64,000 bases of DNA from Symbiodinium natans (taxonomy: Eukaryota > Sar > Dinophyceae > Suessiales > Symbiodiniaceae). The position numbers and the translations under genes are program-made. Below are positions 41,969-52,543 of the stretch, piece after piece. Under the pieces are notes generated by a model. It saw only the letters and a program-made list of their open reading frames with translations. It searched no databases and was not told where the DNA came from. The stretch is taken from the NCBI GenBank assembly GCA_905221605.1, contig CAJNDS010000324.1, forward strand, positions 470,640 through 534,639, written 5' to 3'. How positions within the stretch are numbered: the first letter of the stretch is position 1; the number at the start of each line of letters is the position of its first letter.

Positions 41969-42023
<55 letters not shown>
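41969..42023. repeat. 55-base uninterrupted G run
   Basis: A pure G homopolymer, the longest here. Others are at 46240-46278 (39 G), 28664-28693 and 25150-25171. Length may be affected by assembly. Confidence 0.9.
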
Positions 42024-42024
<1 letters not shown>

Positions 42025-42576
42025 GATGTTTGGCTTTTGGGGTTCAGGATTCCGGGCTCAAGAGCTGTGGGGTTCAGGGCTGCAAGGGCTCGTAGGGCTT
42101 TGAGTGGTCAGGGTGTTGGGGTTTTGAGACAAGGCTCCAGAATTGCATGCTGTCATCGCCTTGTAATTCTTCCATATCCCTTTGAGAAGTAGGATGAGGT
42201 TGTGACGGACAGAGGCCCGTTCGGGTTTAGGGTTTAGGGTTTAGGGTTTAGGGTTGGCTCGTTTTGTGCCGGGGGGCAGATACGTGCACCCTCAGACCCT
42301 TCGACCCTCAACCCTTGAATCCTAAATGCACCTCCCATCCACCGGAAACCTAACACGCTCTTCCCCAAACCCAAAACCCCAAGCCCCTGAACCCCAAACC
42401 CCTAATCCCTCAACCCCAAAACCCCCAAGCCCTAAACTCTAAAACTCCTAAACACAAAACCCCTGAACCAAAACTCCAACCCTAAACCCTATAGACCCCG
42501 AAACCCTAAACCCGAAACCCGAAACCCTAAACCCTAAACCCCAAACCCTAAACCCTAAACCCCCCAAACGCTGCAG

Positions 42577-42690
42577 CAGGAGATCTTGGACTTCCTCCGG
42601 CGAAAGCGCGTGGACCGATCTGCCACTGCCTCGCTCCGACCGCATGCCGCGCGACTTGCGGCTCCTGGGATGAGCATTGGGGGGTTTGAG
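42577..42690 (+). CDS. Candidate 114-bp exon ending in a TTTAGGG array
   Basis: The acceptor ACGCTGCAG opens 38 codons in phase 0 (QEILDFLRRKRVDRSATASL, then RPHAARLAAPGMSIGGFE). The donor GTAGGG is the first unit of the TTTAGGG array that follows (42691-42848). It is one of the clearest islands: basic, helical at first, then Ala/Arg-rich. Family unknown. Confidence 0.65.
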
Positions 42691-42848
42691 GTAGGGTTTA
42701 GGGTTTAGGGTTTAGGGTTTAGGGTTTAGGGTTTAGGGTTTAGGGTTTAGGGTTTAGGGTTTAGGGTTTAGGGTTTAGGGTTGGGGGTTTAGGGTTTAGG
42801 GTTTAGGGTTTAGGGTTTAGGGTTTAGGGTTTAGGGTTTAGGGTTTAG
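42691..42848. repeat. TTTAGGG array forming the start of an inferred intron
   Basis: About twenty-two units begin right at the 5' splice site of 42577-42690. Confidence 0.95.
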
Positions 42849-43183
42849 GAAAGGGGGGGGGGGTTGAGATAGGATTATAGTTTTAGTTTTGGGGTTTTAA
42901 GGTGTTAGTTGTTCCTTGTTTGGTTGGGGGAGGGGGTGGGGGGGCGGGGTTGGTGTTTGCGGCTTTAAGGTTTGGACGCGTGCAGGGCTTGTAAGGACTT
43001 AGAGGGTTTGCTTCGTTTGTTAATAAGCAGTTTAGGGGCCTTCTGCGTCAGTCCTCTTTACATACTGATTCTTGATAAGGGGGTTCGGTACCTTGAGTAT
43101 CCCTGTACATAACCCTTTAGATTGTAGGGAACCTAGTCTTCCAACTCCCCATCAAGAACTGCTAAGTTTCCATGCTGACTCAG

Positions 43184-43234
43184 AGTTTGACTTCGCGCCA
43201 CACTGTCTTCAGCACGCGAGGGCGCTTCTGGCAT
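43184..43234 (+). CDS. Candidate exon, unknown protein
   Basis: After CATGCTGACTCAG the frame reads FDFAPHCLQHARALLA, with a GTTAAC donor. Phase to the next island is unresolved. Confidence 0.4.
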
Positions 43235-43346
43235 GTTAACTCTCTTGCCCATGGTGTCATGCAACACCGTACCTGCAACCACCCACAAAACTGCGCGTCA
43301 GCGCAAGAACACCCTAAACCCTAAACCCTAAACCGTGGGTTTGCAG

Positions 43347-43445
43347 CACAGAATTTATCGCAGGACTACCTCGGCATCCCTGTGGCACGAATCTTGTTGG
43401 CATGAGTCGCTTCGGGGACGGAAATGTCATGACCCGAGCCTTTGG
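43347..43445 (+). CDS. Candidate 99-bp exon, Gly-rich segment
   Basis: After GGTTTGCAG the frame reads TEFIAGLPRHPCGTNLVGMS, then RFGDGNVMTRAFG, to a GTAGCT donor. Two other frames are partly open, so the frame choice rests on length and composition. Confidence 0.48.
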
Positions 43446-43453
43446 GTAGCTAT

Positions 43454-43590
43454 CTAAGGGTAGTTTCATAAACCCTAAACCCTAAACCCTAAACCCTAAA
43501 CCCTAAACCCTAAACCCTAAACCGTGGGCCCTTAGTATGGCGCCTTACATCCTTTAAAGGGTTCTGATGTATGGGCCGTGTAGCTACCCG
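43454..43590. mobile_element. Family C element split by a telomere array
   Basis: CTAAGGGTAGTTTCA (43454-43468) and GGGCCCTTAGTATGG (43526-43540) are adjacent in the copy at 9871-10011. Here a block of seven CCCTAAA units (43469-43525) lies exactly between them. Confidence 0.7.
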
Positions 43591-43814
43591 AAGAAACCAG
43601 CACCCGGAGTGGGCCCCCAATTCCCCGTTGTTTAGGGCTCAGGGTGGGCTGCGTGGGTATGGTGACGAATGGAACCCTTTTTTTGTTGCCTGCGCCATGC
43701 AATTATGGATTCGGTCAAGGGTTTAGGGTTTTGGGGTCAAGGTTCAAGGGTCTAGGGTTTAGGGTGGGGGCTCACACACACACACACAATATCCCCCATT
43801 GGTTAAATCGGGAG

Positions 43815-43949
43815 ACCTTCTCTGGATGGGATCTCTTGAACCTGGGCATGGCACGCATGACAATCGTCACGAGACTTGGGGAGCAATGGGTGGCGGTTGA
43901 TGACAGCTATGGAGAAGAGTATCTTGTTGAACATGGGGATCCCTTCTAA
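43815..43949 (+). CDS. Candidate exon or 3' end, 44 codons plus stop
   Basis: After AATCGGGAG the phase-0 frame reads TFSGWDLLNLGMARMTIVTR, then LGEQWVAVDDSYGEEYLVEH and GDPF, and stops at TAA formed by the start of a CCCTAAA array. It is protein-like. It may be a terminal exon or use a GA donor near GATCCC. Confidence 0.45.
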   Translation, partial: TFSGWDLLNLGMARMTIVTRLGEQWVAVDDSYGEEYLVEHGDPF

Positions 43950-44486
43950 CCCTAAACCCTAAACCCTAGACCCTAGACCCTAAGCCCTTTTAAACCCCAA
44001 AAAGGGTAGCCCCTCTTGATTCCTCGGCCAGTCTTGGATTGAGCTAGGGGGTCCCTAATCCAGCCATCGCCTTCGCTAAAAGAGACAGCCTTGGCATGGA
44101 TGGCATAGCGCAGCAAGGGGTTAAGACTCGTACCCCGAAGATTCTACCCCTAAAGGTTCCCCTTAATGGACTCCTAATATGGCCCTTACACTACCTTAAG
44201 GATCTTTAAAAAGGTTCCCCAAAAAAACAAGGGTACAAGCTTAAGGGTCCAAGGTACAACCCCTAGAGTGTACCCAGAGATGGCAACCCTGGTACACCCT
44301 GAACTTAAGCCCAATTCAGCCCTTAAGGGATACGACAAGGAAGATTCACCTTGCGGTTTAGGGTTTAGGGTTTTCAGAAGTCTGTGCTACTCGTATGAAC
44401 ACATGCCATTGCTTAAGCGGTATTGGGCAGCCCTCAACACCCTAAACCCTAAGCCCTCGTGGCCTAGAGTCGCTGTCGGTGGCTTG

Positions 44487-44615
44487 CGGGTTAGGGTTTA
44501 GGGTTTAGGGTTTAGGGTTTAGGGTTTAGGGTTTAGGGTTTAGGGTTTAGGGTTTAGGGTTTAGGGTTTAGGGTTTAGGGTTTAGGGTTTAGGGTTTAGG
44601 GTTTAGGGTTTAGGG
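44487..44615. repeat. TTTAGGG array
   Basis: Eighteen units. The preceding 43950-44486 holds a weak open island (44268-44350) and no clear exon. Confidence 0.95.
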
Positions 44616-44778
44616 TTAGGTTTTGGTTTAGGGGCTTGAGGGATCAGTTTAAGCTTCGGGTTCAAGGTTTGTGGTGCAGGGTTATTTTCAGGGCTTAAGG
44701 CTTTAATGTTTTATGGTTCGGGTTTAGGCAGCAAACTAAACCCTAAACCCCAAACCCTAAACCACCCTAAACCCTAAG

Positions 44779-44886
44779 AGCCCGAGGAGTCATAGACGAC
44801 ATCTACGTCGCAGTGGAGTCCCAGCGTGCCGGGGATACCAAAGTTGCCCCTGGCTTCATGTTTGACGCCCCTTGGCTGCGTCAAGG
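44779..44886 (+). CDS. Candidate 108-bp exon, ladder 44.8-45.4 kb part 1
   Basis: The acceptor lies in a modified CCCTAAG unit. The frame reads RGVIDDIYVAVESQRAGDTK, then VAPGFMFDAPWLRQ, and ends at a GC donor (GCCTTT) leaving GG (phase 2). The next island starts with A, giving Gly. Confidence 0.56.
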
Positions 44887-44995
44887 GCCTTTAGGGTTTG
44901 GGGTTTGGGGATCAGGGCTTCGGGTTCAGGGTACCCTAAACCCTAAACCCATGAACCCTAATTCCTAAACCCTTAACCCGAAACCGCACCCGAAG

Positions 44996-45056
44996 ATTTG
45001 GGGCTGAAGGGGTTTCCCATGTTGGCCCTTGTGTGGCTGGCACCAATGACCCCACG
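44996..45056 (+). CDS. Candidate exon, ladder 44.8-45.4 kb part 2
   Basis: After CACCCGAAG the frame reads G-FGAEGVSHVGPCVAGTNDP and T in the phase set by 44779-44886, ending at GTTTTG in phase 0. The intron between is 109 bp and mostly telomere-like. Confidence 0.5.
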
Positions 45057-45332
45057 GTTTTGGATCTCAAGCCTGCTATCCCTAAACCCTAAACCCTAGC
45101 CCCGAAATCTATATTTATACCCCGTGAGACCTTGAACCCTAAACCCTCCAAGCCACTAGGTTAACTTCTGCCCACCCTGAGACTGAAACCACCCCAAAGC
45201 CCTAAACCCCAAACCCCAAACCTTAAACCCTAGTCCCTAAACCCCAAATTGCCAAACCCCAAACCCCAGACCCAAACCCTGAACCCTGAACCCTAAACCC
45301 TAAACCCTAGACCCAACTCTAAACTCAACAAG

Positions 45333-45380
45333 TCCTGGCCAAAGGTGTCTATCACTGGGCCCTGGCAGTGCGTACTGCAG
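45333..45380 (+). CDS. Candidate exon, ladder 44.8-45.4 kb part 3
   Basis: After ACTCAACAAG the phase-0 frame reads SWPKVSITGPWQCVLQ and ends at a GC donor (GCTGGC). Three Trp/Gly-rich segments in a row in matching phase suggest a beta-rich domain. Confidence 0.46.
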
Positions 45381-45549
45381 GCTGGCCCTCTTTTTGAACC
45401 CCTACGCACTAAACCCTTAACCCCATAAGCACCCATAAACACCCCAAACCCTAAGTCCTAAGCGCTAAGTCCTAAACCTAAAACCCTAAACTCTAAACGC
45501 TAAAACTCCAATCCCAAACACCTCTGAACCGAAAGCCGGGTCAGAAGCC

Positions 45550-45622
45550 CTTAAACCCTAAACCCTAAACCCTAAACCCTAAACCCTAAACCCTAAACCC
45601 TAAACCCTAAACCCTAAACCCT
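45550..45622. repeat. CCCTAAA array before a candidate exon
   Basis: Ten units. The exon at 45638 begins 16 bp later. Confidence 0.95.
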
Positions 45623-45637
45623 CCATTGGAATTGGAG

Positions 45638-45682
45638 GAGGCTTGGGAGTGGCTTCCAGGGTTTCCAGGGCGGGGGAGCAGG
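45638..45682 (+). CDS. Candidate exon, unknown protein
   Basis: After GGAATTGGAG the phase-0 frame reads EAWEWLPGFPGRGSR and ends at GTTTAAGG. Confidence 0.35.
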
Positions 45683-46237
45683 GTTTAAGGTTCAGTGGGC
45701 TGAGAAACCCTGTATCGAGGGACTAAAGGAGGGATCCTTTTAAGGATCTTGGGATTTGGGGGGCTACTTAGGTATATAGGTACATATATACATATATATA
45801 TATATATGGGTTATATGATCTTGGGGTTTAGGGTTTAGGGGTTTATTTACGGGGCTACTTAGGTATATAGGAACTATACAAGGAGAAAAAAAGGCATTCT
45901 ATTGCCCCATAGCTGAGGCCCTGTAACCCTATATCTCCTACAAGCTCTAGACGCCCTGAAAACCCTGCAAGCCCCGCAAGCCTTCAGGGTTTAGGGTTGT
46001 AGGTTTAGGGTTTAGGGTTTAGGGTTTAGGGGTTTAGGGTTCACCCTTTCTGGTTCGGGGTTAGGGTTCAGGGTTAGGGGTCAGGTGTTAGGGTTGAGGG
46101 GGTTTCGGGTTTCCCCTTTGTCCCCTGTGGTTCGTGGTGGGTTCAGTTTTTTGTTCTAGGATTTAGGAGTTGAGTTGGGTGTAGGGTTTCCCTTTCCCCT
46201 CTTCCTTCCTAGTGGGTGTAGGGTTAATGCTCAGGGT

Positions 46238-46279
<42 letters not shown>

Positions 46280-47610
46280 GCTGTGTCTTAGCGGGCCGAG
46301 AGGTCGTTTCCTGCACTCCAAACCTAAGTTCGCCTTACAGGTCTTCAATCCTTCTTTGTCTCTACATGGGCAGTCCTTGATTTAGGGCGCTACCCGCCTT
46401 CATGGTCTCTTCTACAGTTGGGTTCCTCTTGAAATACAGAGCCATATACTTCGGTACCTATAATAATAAGGGACAACAATCTAAGTAGCACATATGAAGC
46501 ACCTCCTAACATGCTGTCAAAGCCCTATCTATTTGAGGTTGCACATGTATATCAGGGCTCTCAGACCCCTTTTCCATGTCATCAACCAGCGTGAGGCTTC
46601 TAAACCCTAAGCCCCTAAGCAAACTCCGAACACGGAGGCCATTACCTTTTCCATGGGCCGCGGTGGCACAGACTCCTGCACGCATTGATGCTTTGGGTGG
46701 TTTAGGGCTTATATGTCGAAGCTCCTTTGGTTTGCCTATCATAAAGGGTTATATTGAGGATTCGCATATAACTACAACTACTTGTTGGTGTAGCTGTTCT
46801 CAAGCAGCACGCCCTCTATGCCTCAAGCCAGATAAGCCTTGCCACGCAGGATAGGGGTTTGGGGATGCGGGGTTAGGGAGCAGAGCTTAGGGCATCTGAC
46901 TTCCTTAACTCCGAAAGCCTAAGCCCGAAGAAAGGGTTTAGGAGTTTAGGGTTTACGCTTTCCTGGACCCCAAGTGGGCTCAAGAATAGGCAGAAAACGA
47001 CCCCAAACGAAATCGGGTTTAGGGCATGCGTAGGGTTCTTGTAAAGGCCAGGAATGGTAGGGCGCATGGCATCTCTGCACCCGACTGCGAAACCCAAGAC
47101 CCTAAGCCCCTGAACCCTGGCGCCCTTGAACCTTCAGCCCTAGCCCCTACTTGGACGTTAAAACCCTAAACCCTAAACCCTAAACCCTAAACCTAAGCCC
47201 TAAACCCTAAACCCTAGACCCTAAACCCTAAACCCTAAACCCTAGACCTTCATCCTGGAAAGCTTTGCAACCTTTGAACCCCTAAGCCTTGAACCTTGGA
47301 GCCCCAAATTCTCTGCCTTCAAACTCACTTTAACGAACCCCGAAGCCGTGAAGCCCTGAAGCCCTGAAGCCCTGAAGCCCTGAAGCCCTGAAGCCCTGAA
47401 GCCCTAAACCCTAAACCCTAAACCCTAAACCTCAAAGCGAAACCCTACCTTTAGGCGCTGAGCCCTTAGCCGGTCCCAATATAGCCCCTAGGCGCTCTAA
47501 CCCTAAACCCTAAACACAAAACCCTAAACCCCAAACCCCAAACCCAAAATCCCAAACCCCAAGCCCCAAACCCTAAACCCTAAACCCAAAACCCTAAACC
47601 CTAAACCCAG
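45683..47610. other. Stretch with repeats and no supported exon
   Basis: It holds a twice-repeated GGGGCTACTTAGGTATATAGG motif (about 45759 and 45856, also at 7063), a 39-G run (46240-46278), a possible decayed family A end (46465-46486) and a CCCTGAAG run (47345-47403). Confidence 0.5.
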
Positions 47611-47676
47611 CGGCGTGAGGGCCCGGGATTCACCAAGGTGTCCCTTCACGTCCGGACGGGCTCCTGCCTTGGGGAG
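47611..47676 (+). CDS. Candidate exon directly after a CCCTAAA array
   Basis: The acceptor is the altered last unit CCCTAAACCCAG. The phase-0 frame reads RREGPGFTKVSLHVRTGSCL and GE, to a GTGCGG donor. The alternating pattern VSLHVRTG suggests a beta strand. Confidence 0.56.
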
Positions 47677-48118
47677 GTGCGGGCGGGTTGGCGCGCGTCA
47701 GGTTTAGGGCTCCGAGTCGCCCAAGGCCCGCCTCCAGCCTTGGATCTACTTGAGTTTAGGGTTTAGGGTTTAGGGTTTAGGGTTTAGGGTTTAGGGTTTA
47801 GGGTGTTAGAGTAGGCCCTTAAGATCAACATAGAGCCCTAAACCCTAAAGCCGCCTAAGCCCTAAACCCTACTTGGAGGTTTAGGGTACTTATAACCCCC
47901 AATGAAAACTGTACTTAGAAGCCCCACTAAGTCCCCAAAGTCCTCTAAGTAGGTTAAAAGTCGACGTATCATTGGGGTTCTAGGTACCCCTGAACCCCCA
48001 AATAGTAACCCCCAAAGAGTAGGATTCCCTTATAATAAGGACCCTGATGTAGACTTGTCATTGGGTTTCTAACTACCCTTGAGCCTCCAAGTAAGAGCTC
48101 CCGGAACCCGCACCGCAG

Positions 48119-48175
48119 GCGCAGACAGCGCCCCAGGGCTGGGAGAAGATCTGCAGCAACCAGGCCGACCCGAAA
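48119..48175 (+). CDS. Candidate exon, unknown protein
   Basis: After CGCACCGCAG the phase-0 frame reads AQTAPQGWEKICSNQADPK and ends at GTTGCT. It follows 47611-47676 in phase 0. Confidence 0.5.
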
Positions 48176-49479
48176 GTTGCTTTTAGGTTCTGTTTGGTGG
48201 TTTTATGGTTTAGAGAAGGTCAAGGGTTTAGGGTTTCGGGTTTTAGGGTTTAGGGTTTAGGGTATATGTGGTTGAGGCTTGCCTAGGGAAAGTTACATGT
48301 TCTCGTAGTATGCTCCCTTACCTTCTTTGGAGGGTTCTGAAGTTTGGGCCCTTGGTTTTAGGATTTTGCTGTTGAGGCTCAGGGGTTTAGGGCTTAGTAG
48401 GATTTGAAGTTGACAGTTTTGGGGTTTTCAGTTATCCCTAAACCCTAAACCCTAACGGCCCTTACCCTAAACCTAAGATTTTCGGTGAAAAAGGGGGCGG
48501 GGCTATCCCTAAACCCTAAACCCTAAACCCTAAACCCTATACCCTAAACCCTAAACCCTAAACCCTAAACTCTAAACCTAGGATATTCGGGGCGGGTGGT
48601 GGAGGGAATGGGGGCTTCGGGGTTCACAGGGCTTACGAGCTCGGCTCTTTAGCCTGCTGCTTACGTTGCTGAGTGGGTCGGGGGAGGGCCCGACAACCCT
48701 AAACCCTAAAAGCCCTAAACCCTAAACCCTAAAACCTAAACCCTAAACCCTAAACCCTAAACCCTAAACCCTAAACCCTAAAAACCCTAAACCCTAAACA
48801 GGGTGTTGGGGGGAGTTTTTTTAAACAAATATTTTTTAAATGGCGGGTTTGGGATTTAGGGTTTAGGCCTCGAGGGGGCAGGGGTTTTGGTTTAGGTGTT
48901 TTGGGAGTTTAGGGATTCAGGGTTTAGGGATTTAGGGTTTAGTGATTTAGGGTTTAGGGGCTTAGGGGCTTGAGCGTTTTTTTTGGGGTTAGGGATTTAG
49001 GGTTTAGTGGTTTAGGCTGTAGGGCTGAAGGGCTGAGAATTCTGTAGGAATATAGTGACACTGACAGCTACATTCCCACTCAGCACCCAAAGAACGTATG
49101 TATAGCGTTCATTTTGGGGTTGCCACATCAGTCAATTCCTTTGTCTTGGTTTAGGGTTGAAGGCTTACCCCAGTTCCCTACTATTTATACCCTGTAGTTC
49201 GGGGGGCCGCAAAGCACTAGTCACTAATGGCTCTCGGGAAGGACGGGGGTGTGAAGGCTTGGGATTTGCCACGATCTTCGCATATGGCTCATCTTTCGGG
49301 GTTGGGGAGGGTTTAGAGGTTTAGGAAGGTGAAAAGTGCTTTGTGAAAAAACTCACACTTGTGGAGTTGTTCATGCCCTTGTGGAGTTTCTTGATGCGGC
49401 AAGACCCGATGCCGCAAGATGTTGGCACTGAGTCCTTGAACCTTTTTTTGTGTACGGGCCTTCTAGAGACCCCATCTGC

Positions 49480-49600
49480 GTGTCCCAAACCCTAAACCCT
49501 AAACCCTAAACCCTAAACCCTAAACCCTAAACCCTAAACCCTAAACCCTAAACCCTAAACCCTAAACCCTAAACCCTAAACCCTAAACCCTAAACCCTAG
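49480..49600 (+). other. Inferred ~121-bp intron made of CCCTAAA repeat
   Basis: A micro-exon candidate (49467-49479, after the pyrimidine-rich TTCTAG) ends at GTGTCCC. Then sixteen CCCTAAA units follow and the array ends in CCCTAG, the acceptor for 49601. Phase 2 at both sides agrees. Confidence 0.4.
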
Positions 49601-49730
49601 GAGGTTCCTATCCTGTCCCATGTCGTTTACGGCCTCCCGAGACCGGGACGTGCCAGCTGCTGTGTGTGGCTGTACAGAGGCCGAGGAAGGCCAGCTGCGC
49701 AGGCTCATGTTGACCTTGAATGGGTTTAGG
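49601..49730 (+). CDS. Candidate exon bounded on both sides by telomere arrays
   Basis: The acceptor is CCCTAG at the end of a CCCTAAA array and the donor is GTTTAG within a TTTAGGG array. The frame reads RFLSCPMSFTASRDRDVPAA, then VCGCTEAEEGQLRRLMLTLN, with the last codons inside the first repeat unit. Because the array offers a GT every 7 bp, the exact donor and phase are ambiguous; the position given matches the phase-0 start of 49821. Confidence 0.55.
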
Positions 49731-49820
49731 GTTTAGGGTTTAGGGTTTAGGGTTTAGGGTTTAGGGTTTAGGGTTTAGGGTTTAGGGTTTAGGGTTTAGG
49801 GTTAGGGTTTAGGGTTTAAG
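49731..49820 (+). other. Inferred 90-bp intron made of TTTAGGG repeat
   Basis: It begins GTTTAGGG and ends TTTAAG, and all intervening DNA is TTTAGGG (one TTAGGG unit). Open, protein-like frames lie on both sides. Confidence 0.5.
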
Positions 49821-49988
49821 GCGCGTGCCACCTCGAATGGGAATGATGAGTTTGATGAGCACGACTTCTTGGCTAGCTCCCGCCGGGCGGTCAACAGCTT
49901 CCTGAGGTCTGTATTTGTGGAGGAATTGAACCAGCTTGAAGAAAGCAAGCGACGTGCTCGTCAGGCTGTCTGGAATTCCAGCATCCAG
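49821..49988 (+). CDS. Candidate 168-bp exon, helical protein segment
   Basis: The acceptor is the altered repeat unit GGGTTTAAG. The 56-codon phase-0 frame (ARATSNGNDEFDEHDFLASS, then SFLRSVFVEELNQLEESKRR) ends at GTAGAC. It is acidic at first, then basic and coiled-coil-like. It is the longest exon island outside the kinase array. Family unknown. Confidence 0.68.
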
Positions 49989-50332
49989 GTAGACCCTAAT
50001 CTCAACTGTTCCTCAAAACTTTTAGTCTATATGGCCCGTAATTCTTGACATCCAAGCTTAGAGCCTAAGCCCCAATCCGAATCGTTGTAGCCAACTTCAC
50101 TTTAGACCATCTCCCGGCGAGGTCTCAGAAATGTCCACCTTTTTCCTCCCTGCAGGAAGCGTTAAAACCCAGACCCCCTAAACTCTAAGCCCTAAGCCGT
50201 AAACCCTAAACCCAACATGAAACCAGAAAAACCCGATCCTCAAGTTAAGGGCCCCCGGGACACCCCAAAGCCCCAGACCAGGGACTCAAGTTGAGGGTTT
50301 TAGGGTTGTACACCTCAAACACCAGGGCCCTA

Positions 50333-50405
50333 AACCCTAAACCCTAAACCCTAAACCCTAAACCCTAAACCCTAAACCCTAAACCCTAAACCCTAAACCC
50401 TAAAC
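50333..50405. repeat. CCCTAAA array
   Basis: Ten units, in an inferred intron. A well-formed pyrimidine tract and acceptor (CCTTTTTCCTCCCTGCAG, ending 50155) lies upstream with no clear exon after it. Confidence 0.95.
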
Positions 50406-50477
50406 CTACTAAGAAACAGACCCTAAACCCTAAAAAGCCCCTGAAGCCCTTGAAGCCCTGGACTGGAGCCCTTCGAG

Positions 50478-50549
50478 TGAAGGTCAACATTGGCCGAAAC
50501 CGACTTGTGCTTCCTCGCGGGGGCGCCGCTTGTCGTAAAGCCTTCAGGG
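50478..50549 (+). CDS. Candidate exon ending in a TTTAGGG array
   Basis: After CCCTTCGAG the frame reads KVNIGRNRLVLPRGGAACRK and AFR, ending at GTAGGG, the first unit of the array at 50550-50668. Basic with a strand-like start. Confidence 0.46.
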
Positions 50550-51108
50550 GTAGGGTTTAGGGTTTAGGGTTTAGGGTTTAGGGTTTAGGGTTTAGGGTTT
50601 AGGGTTTAGGGTTTAGGGTTTAGGGTTTAAAGGGTTTAGGGTTTAGGGTTTAGGGTTTAGGGTTTAGGGTTAGGGCCCAGGGCTTGGGGTGTAAAGGCCT
50701 TTAATGGGCTTGTAAGGGTTGTAAGGGCTTCAGGTGCTTTGAGGGTTTTGAGGGTTTCGGGCTGAGGGTAGGTACATGGCCCCTTCGCATGATCCCCGTA
50801 CCTTTTCTTATGTGTTCTGAAGTCTGGGTCCTTGGGTTGCATAGGGTAGGTAAGGGATGACAAACGCAACGGGACTTAGGCTGGGGGGGTTTCAGGGTCT
50901 GGGGTTTAGGGTTCAGGGTTTAGGGTTTAGGGTTTAGGGTTTAGGGTATTCCCAACCGTAAAGGCATGCTGGAACTATTCGAGGTTCTTGGGCCCCAAGC
51001 ACAAGCCATCGTCCACTTTGATGTGCTCTAGGGTTTAGGGGTTTGGGGTTTAGGGTTCAGGGTTTAGGGTTTAGGGTTTAGGGTTTAGGGTCTAGGGTGC
51101 ATGCGGAG

Positions 51109-51146
51109 CAAAATCACGACATGCGGCTGCATGCCACGCCGCCAGG
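51109..51146 (+). CDS. Possible exon, unknown protein
   Basis: GCATGCGGAG, then QNHDMRLHATPP, then a GTCGGC donor (phase 2). Short. An island at 50964-51030 (MLELFEVLGPQAQAIVHFDV) is also open but lacks a clear exon end. Confidence 0.3.
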
Positions 51147-51330
51147 GTCGGCGGACCTAGACCCTAAACCCCAAACCCCAAACCCTAAAGCCTAAACCCT
51201 AAACCCCAAACCCCAAACCCCAAACCCTAAACCACAAACCCCAAACCAATGCAAAGGCAACACTTATCGGGCCAGGCGCCGTGCTGGCAGCTCCGGGGCT
51301 GCACTACGCTGCACTCTTTTGTTAGGCTGA

Positions 51331-51420
51331 GGTTTAGGGTTTAGGGTTTAGGGTTTAGGGTTTAGGGTTTAGGGTTTAGGGTTTAGGGTTTAGGGTTTAG
51401 GGTTTAGGGTTTAGGGTTCA
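51331..51420. repeat. TTTAGGG array
   Basis: Twelve units in the stretch between weak islands. Confidence 0.95.
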
Positions 51421-51600
51421 AGGTTTAGGACTTTAGGATTTAGGGTCTCGCAGGTGTCGATTTGTTGGGGGGTGGGGGGGGGGGGTAGCTGTTTCAACAC
51501 AGGCCTCATCTCTAGGGTATCACGAGAGTACAGTTTCAGCGTTTTGGCGTTTCGGGTTCAGCTCTGGGGGTGCAAGGTCAGCCCGCTTCTCATCCCCCAG

Positions 51601-51623
51601 ACCTATTTCGTTTTGTGGTTTAG
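51601..51623 (+). CDS. Possible 23-bp micro-exon
   Basis: A very good pyrimidine tract and acceptor (CCCGCTTCTCATCCCCCAG) precedes TYFVLWF and a GTCTCC donor in phase 2. Confidence 0.3.
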
Positions 51624-52030
51624 GTCTCCCGCAACAGTCGGCTCTTCGACTCATGTTGCAATCCCTTGTAGGGCCTGCAGGGTTTAGGATTTGGGGTTTG
51701 GGGTTTGGGGGCTTGAGCCTGGATTTCAGACTGTTGAGCTCGGAAACTTGCTGGGATTGCAAGGCCCCAAACGTGTAAAGCTGATTGTCGGTTCCACAGC
51801 TTGCGCGCAGCAAGGGGTGGGAGTTCGGATATATGATGATTTCTGGGTCCCGAACCCTCAGCCCTAAACCCAAACACACCTGAGTCTTGAACCCAAATCC
51901 CGAAAACTCAGGGTTTCGGGTTTAGGGTTTAGGATTTAGGATTTAGGGTTTAGGGTTGAGGGTGTAGGCCATAGGAGTATAGGAGCTTGCCTCGGGCTTG
52001 TGGGGAAACCCTCACCTCACGCCTGCCGAG

Positions 52031-52073
52031 ATTTACCTCTCCTTCACGGAAGGCGCCCGGGCTGAAGACCATG
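52031..52073 (+). CDS. Candidate exon, ladder 52.0-52.8 kb part 1
   Basis: After CGCCTGCCGAG the frame reads IYLSFTEGARAEDH and ends in phase 1 at GTTTAG, again a telomere-like donor. The left-over G joins TC of 52671 to give Val. Confidence 0.42.
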
Positions 52074-52240
52074 GTTTAGGGCTTTGGGGTTGTAGGGCTT
52101 TGGGGTTTTAGGGTTTAGGGCTTTAGGTTTAGGGCTTTGGGGTTTTAGGGCTTTAGGGTCTAGGGTTTAGGGCTTTGGAAGCCTATATCCTCCAGCCCTT
52201 GTATACGTTCGCACTTGCCGCTAAACTCCAGACTCAAATC

Positions 52241-52389
52241 CCCTAAACCCTAAACCCTAAACCCTAAACCCTAAACCCTAAACCCTAAACCCTAAACCCT
52301 AACCCTAAACCCTAAACCCTAAACCCTAAACCCTAAACCCTAAACCCTAAACCCTAAACCCTAAACCCTAAACCCTAAACCCTAAACCC
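52241..52389. repeat. CCCTAAA array
   Basis: About twenty-one units (one CCCTAA), inside the inferred intron 52074-52670. Confidence 0.95.
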
Positions 52390-52543
52390 AGCACTTCACA
52401 GGATTCCAAGTCACAGGATGACGTTATACCTTCCACAGCCCTCCCAAGGGCAATAAGGAAACCTTACAAACTCCCCCCCCCCCCCCCCTCTTCATGAGCC
52501 CTAAACTCAAGCCCTCAACTTCTGAAACCCCCTGTTTTCTTAG

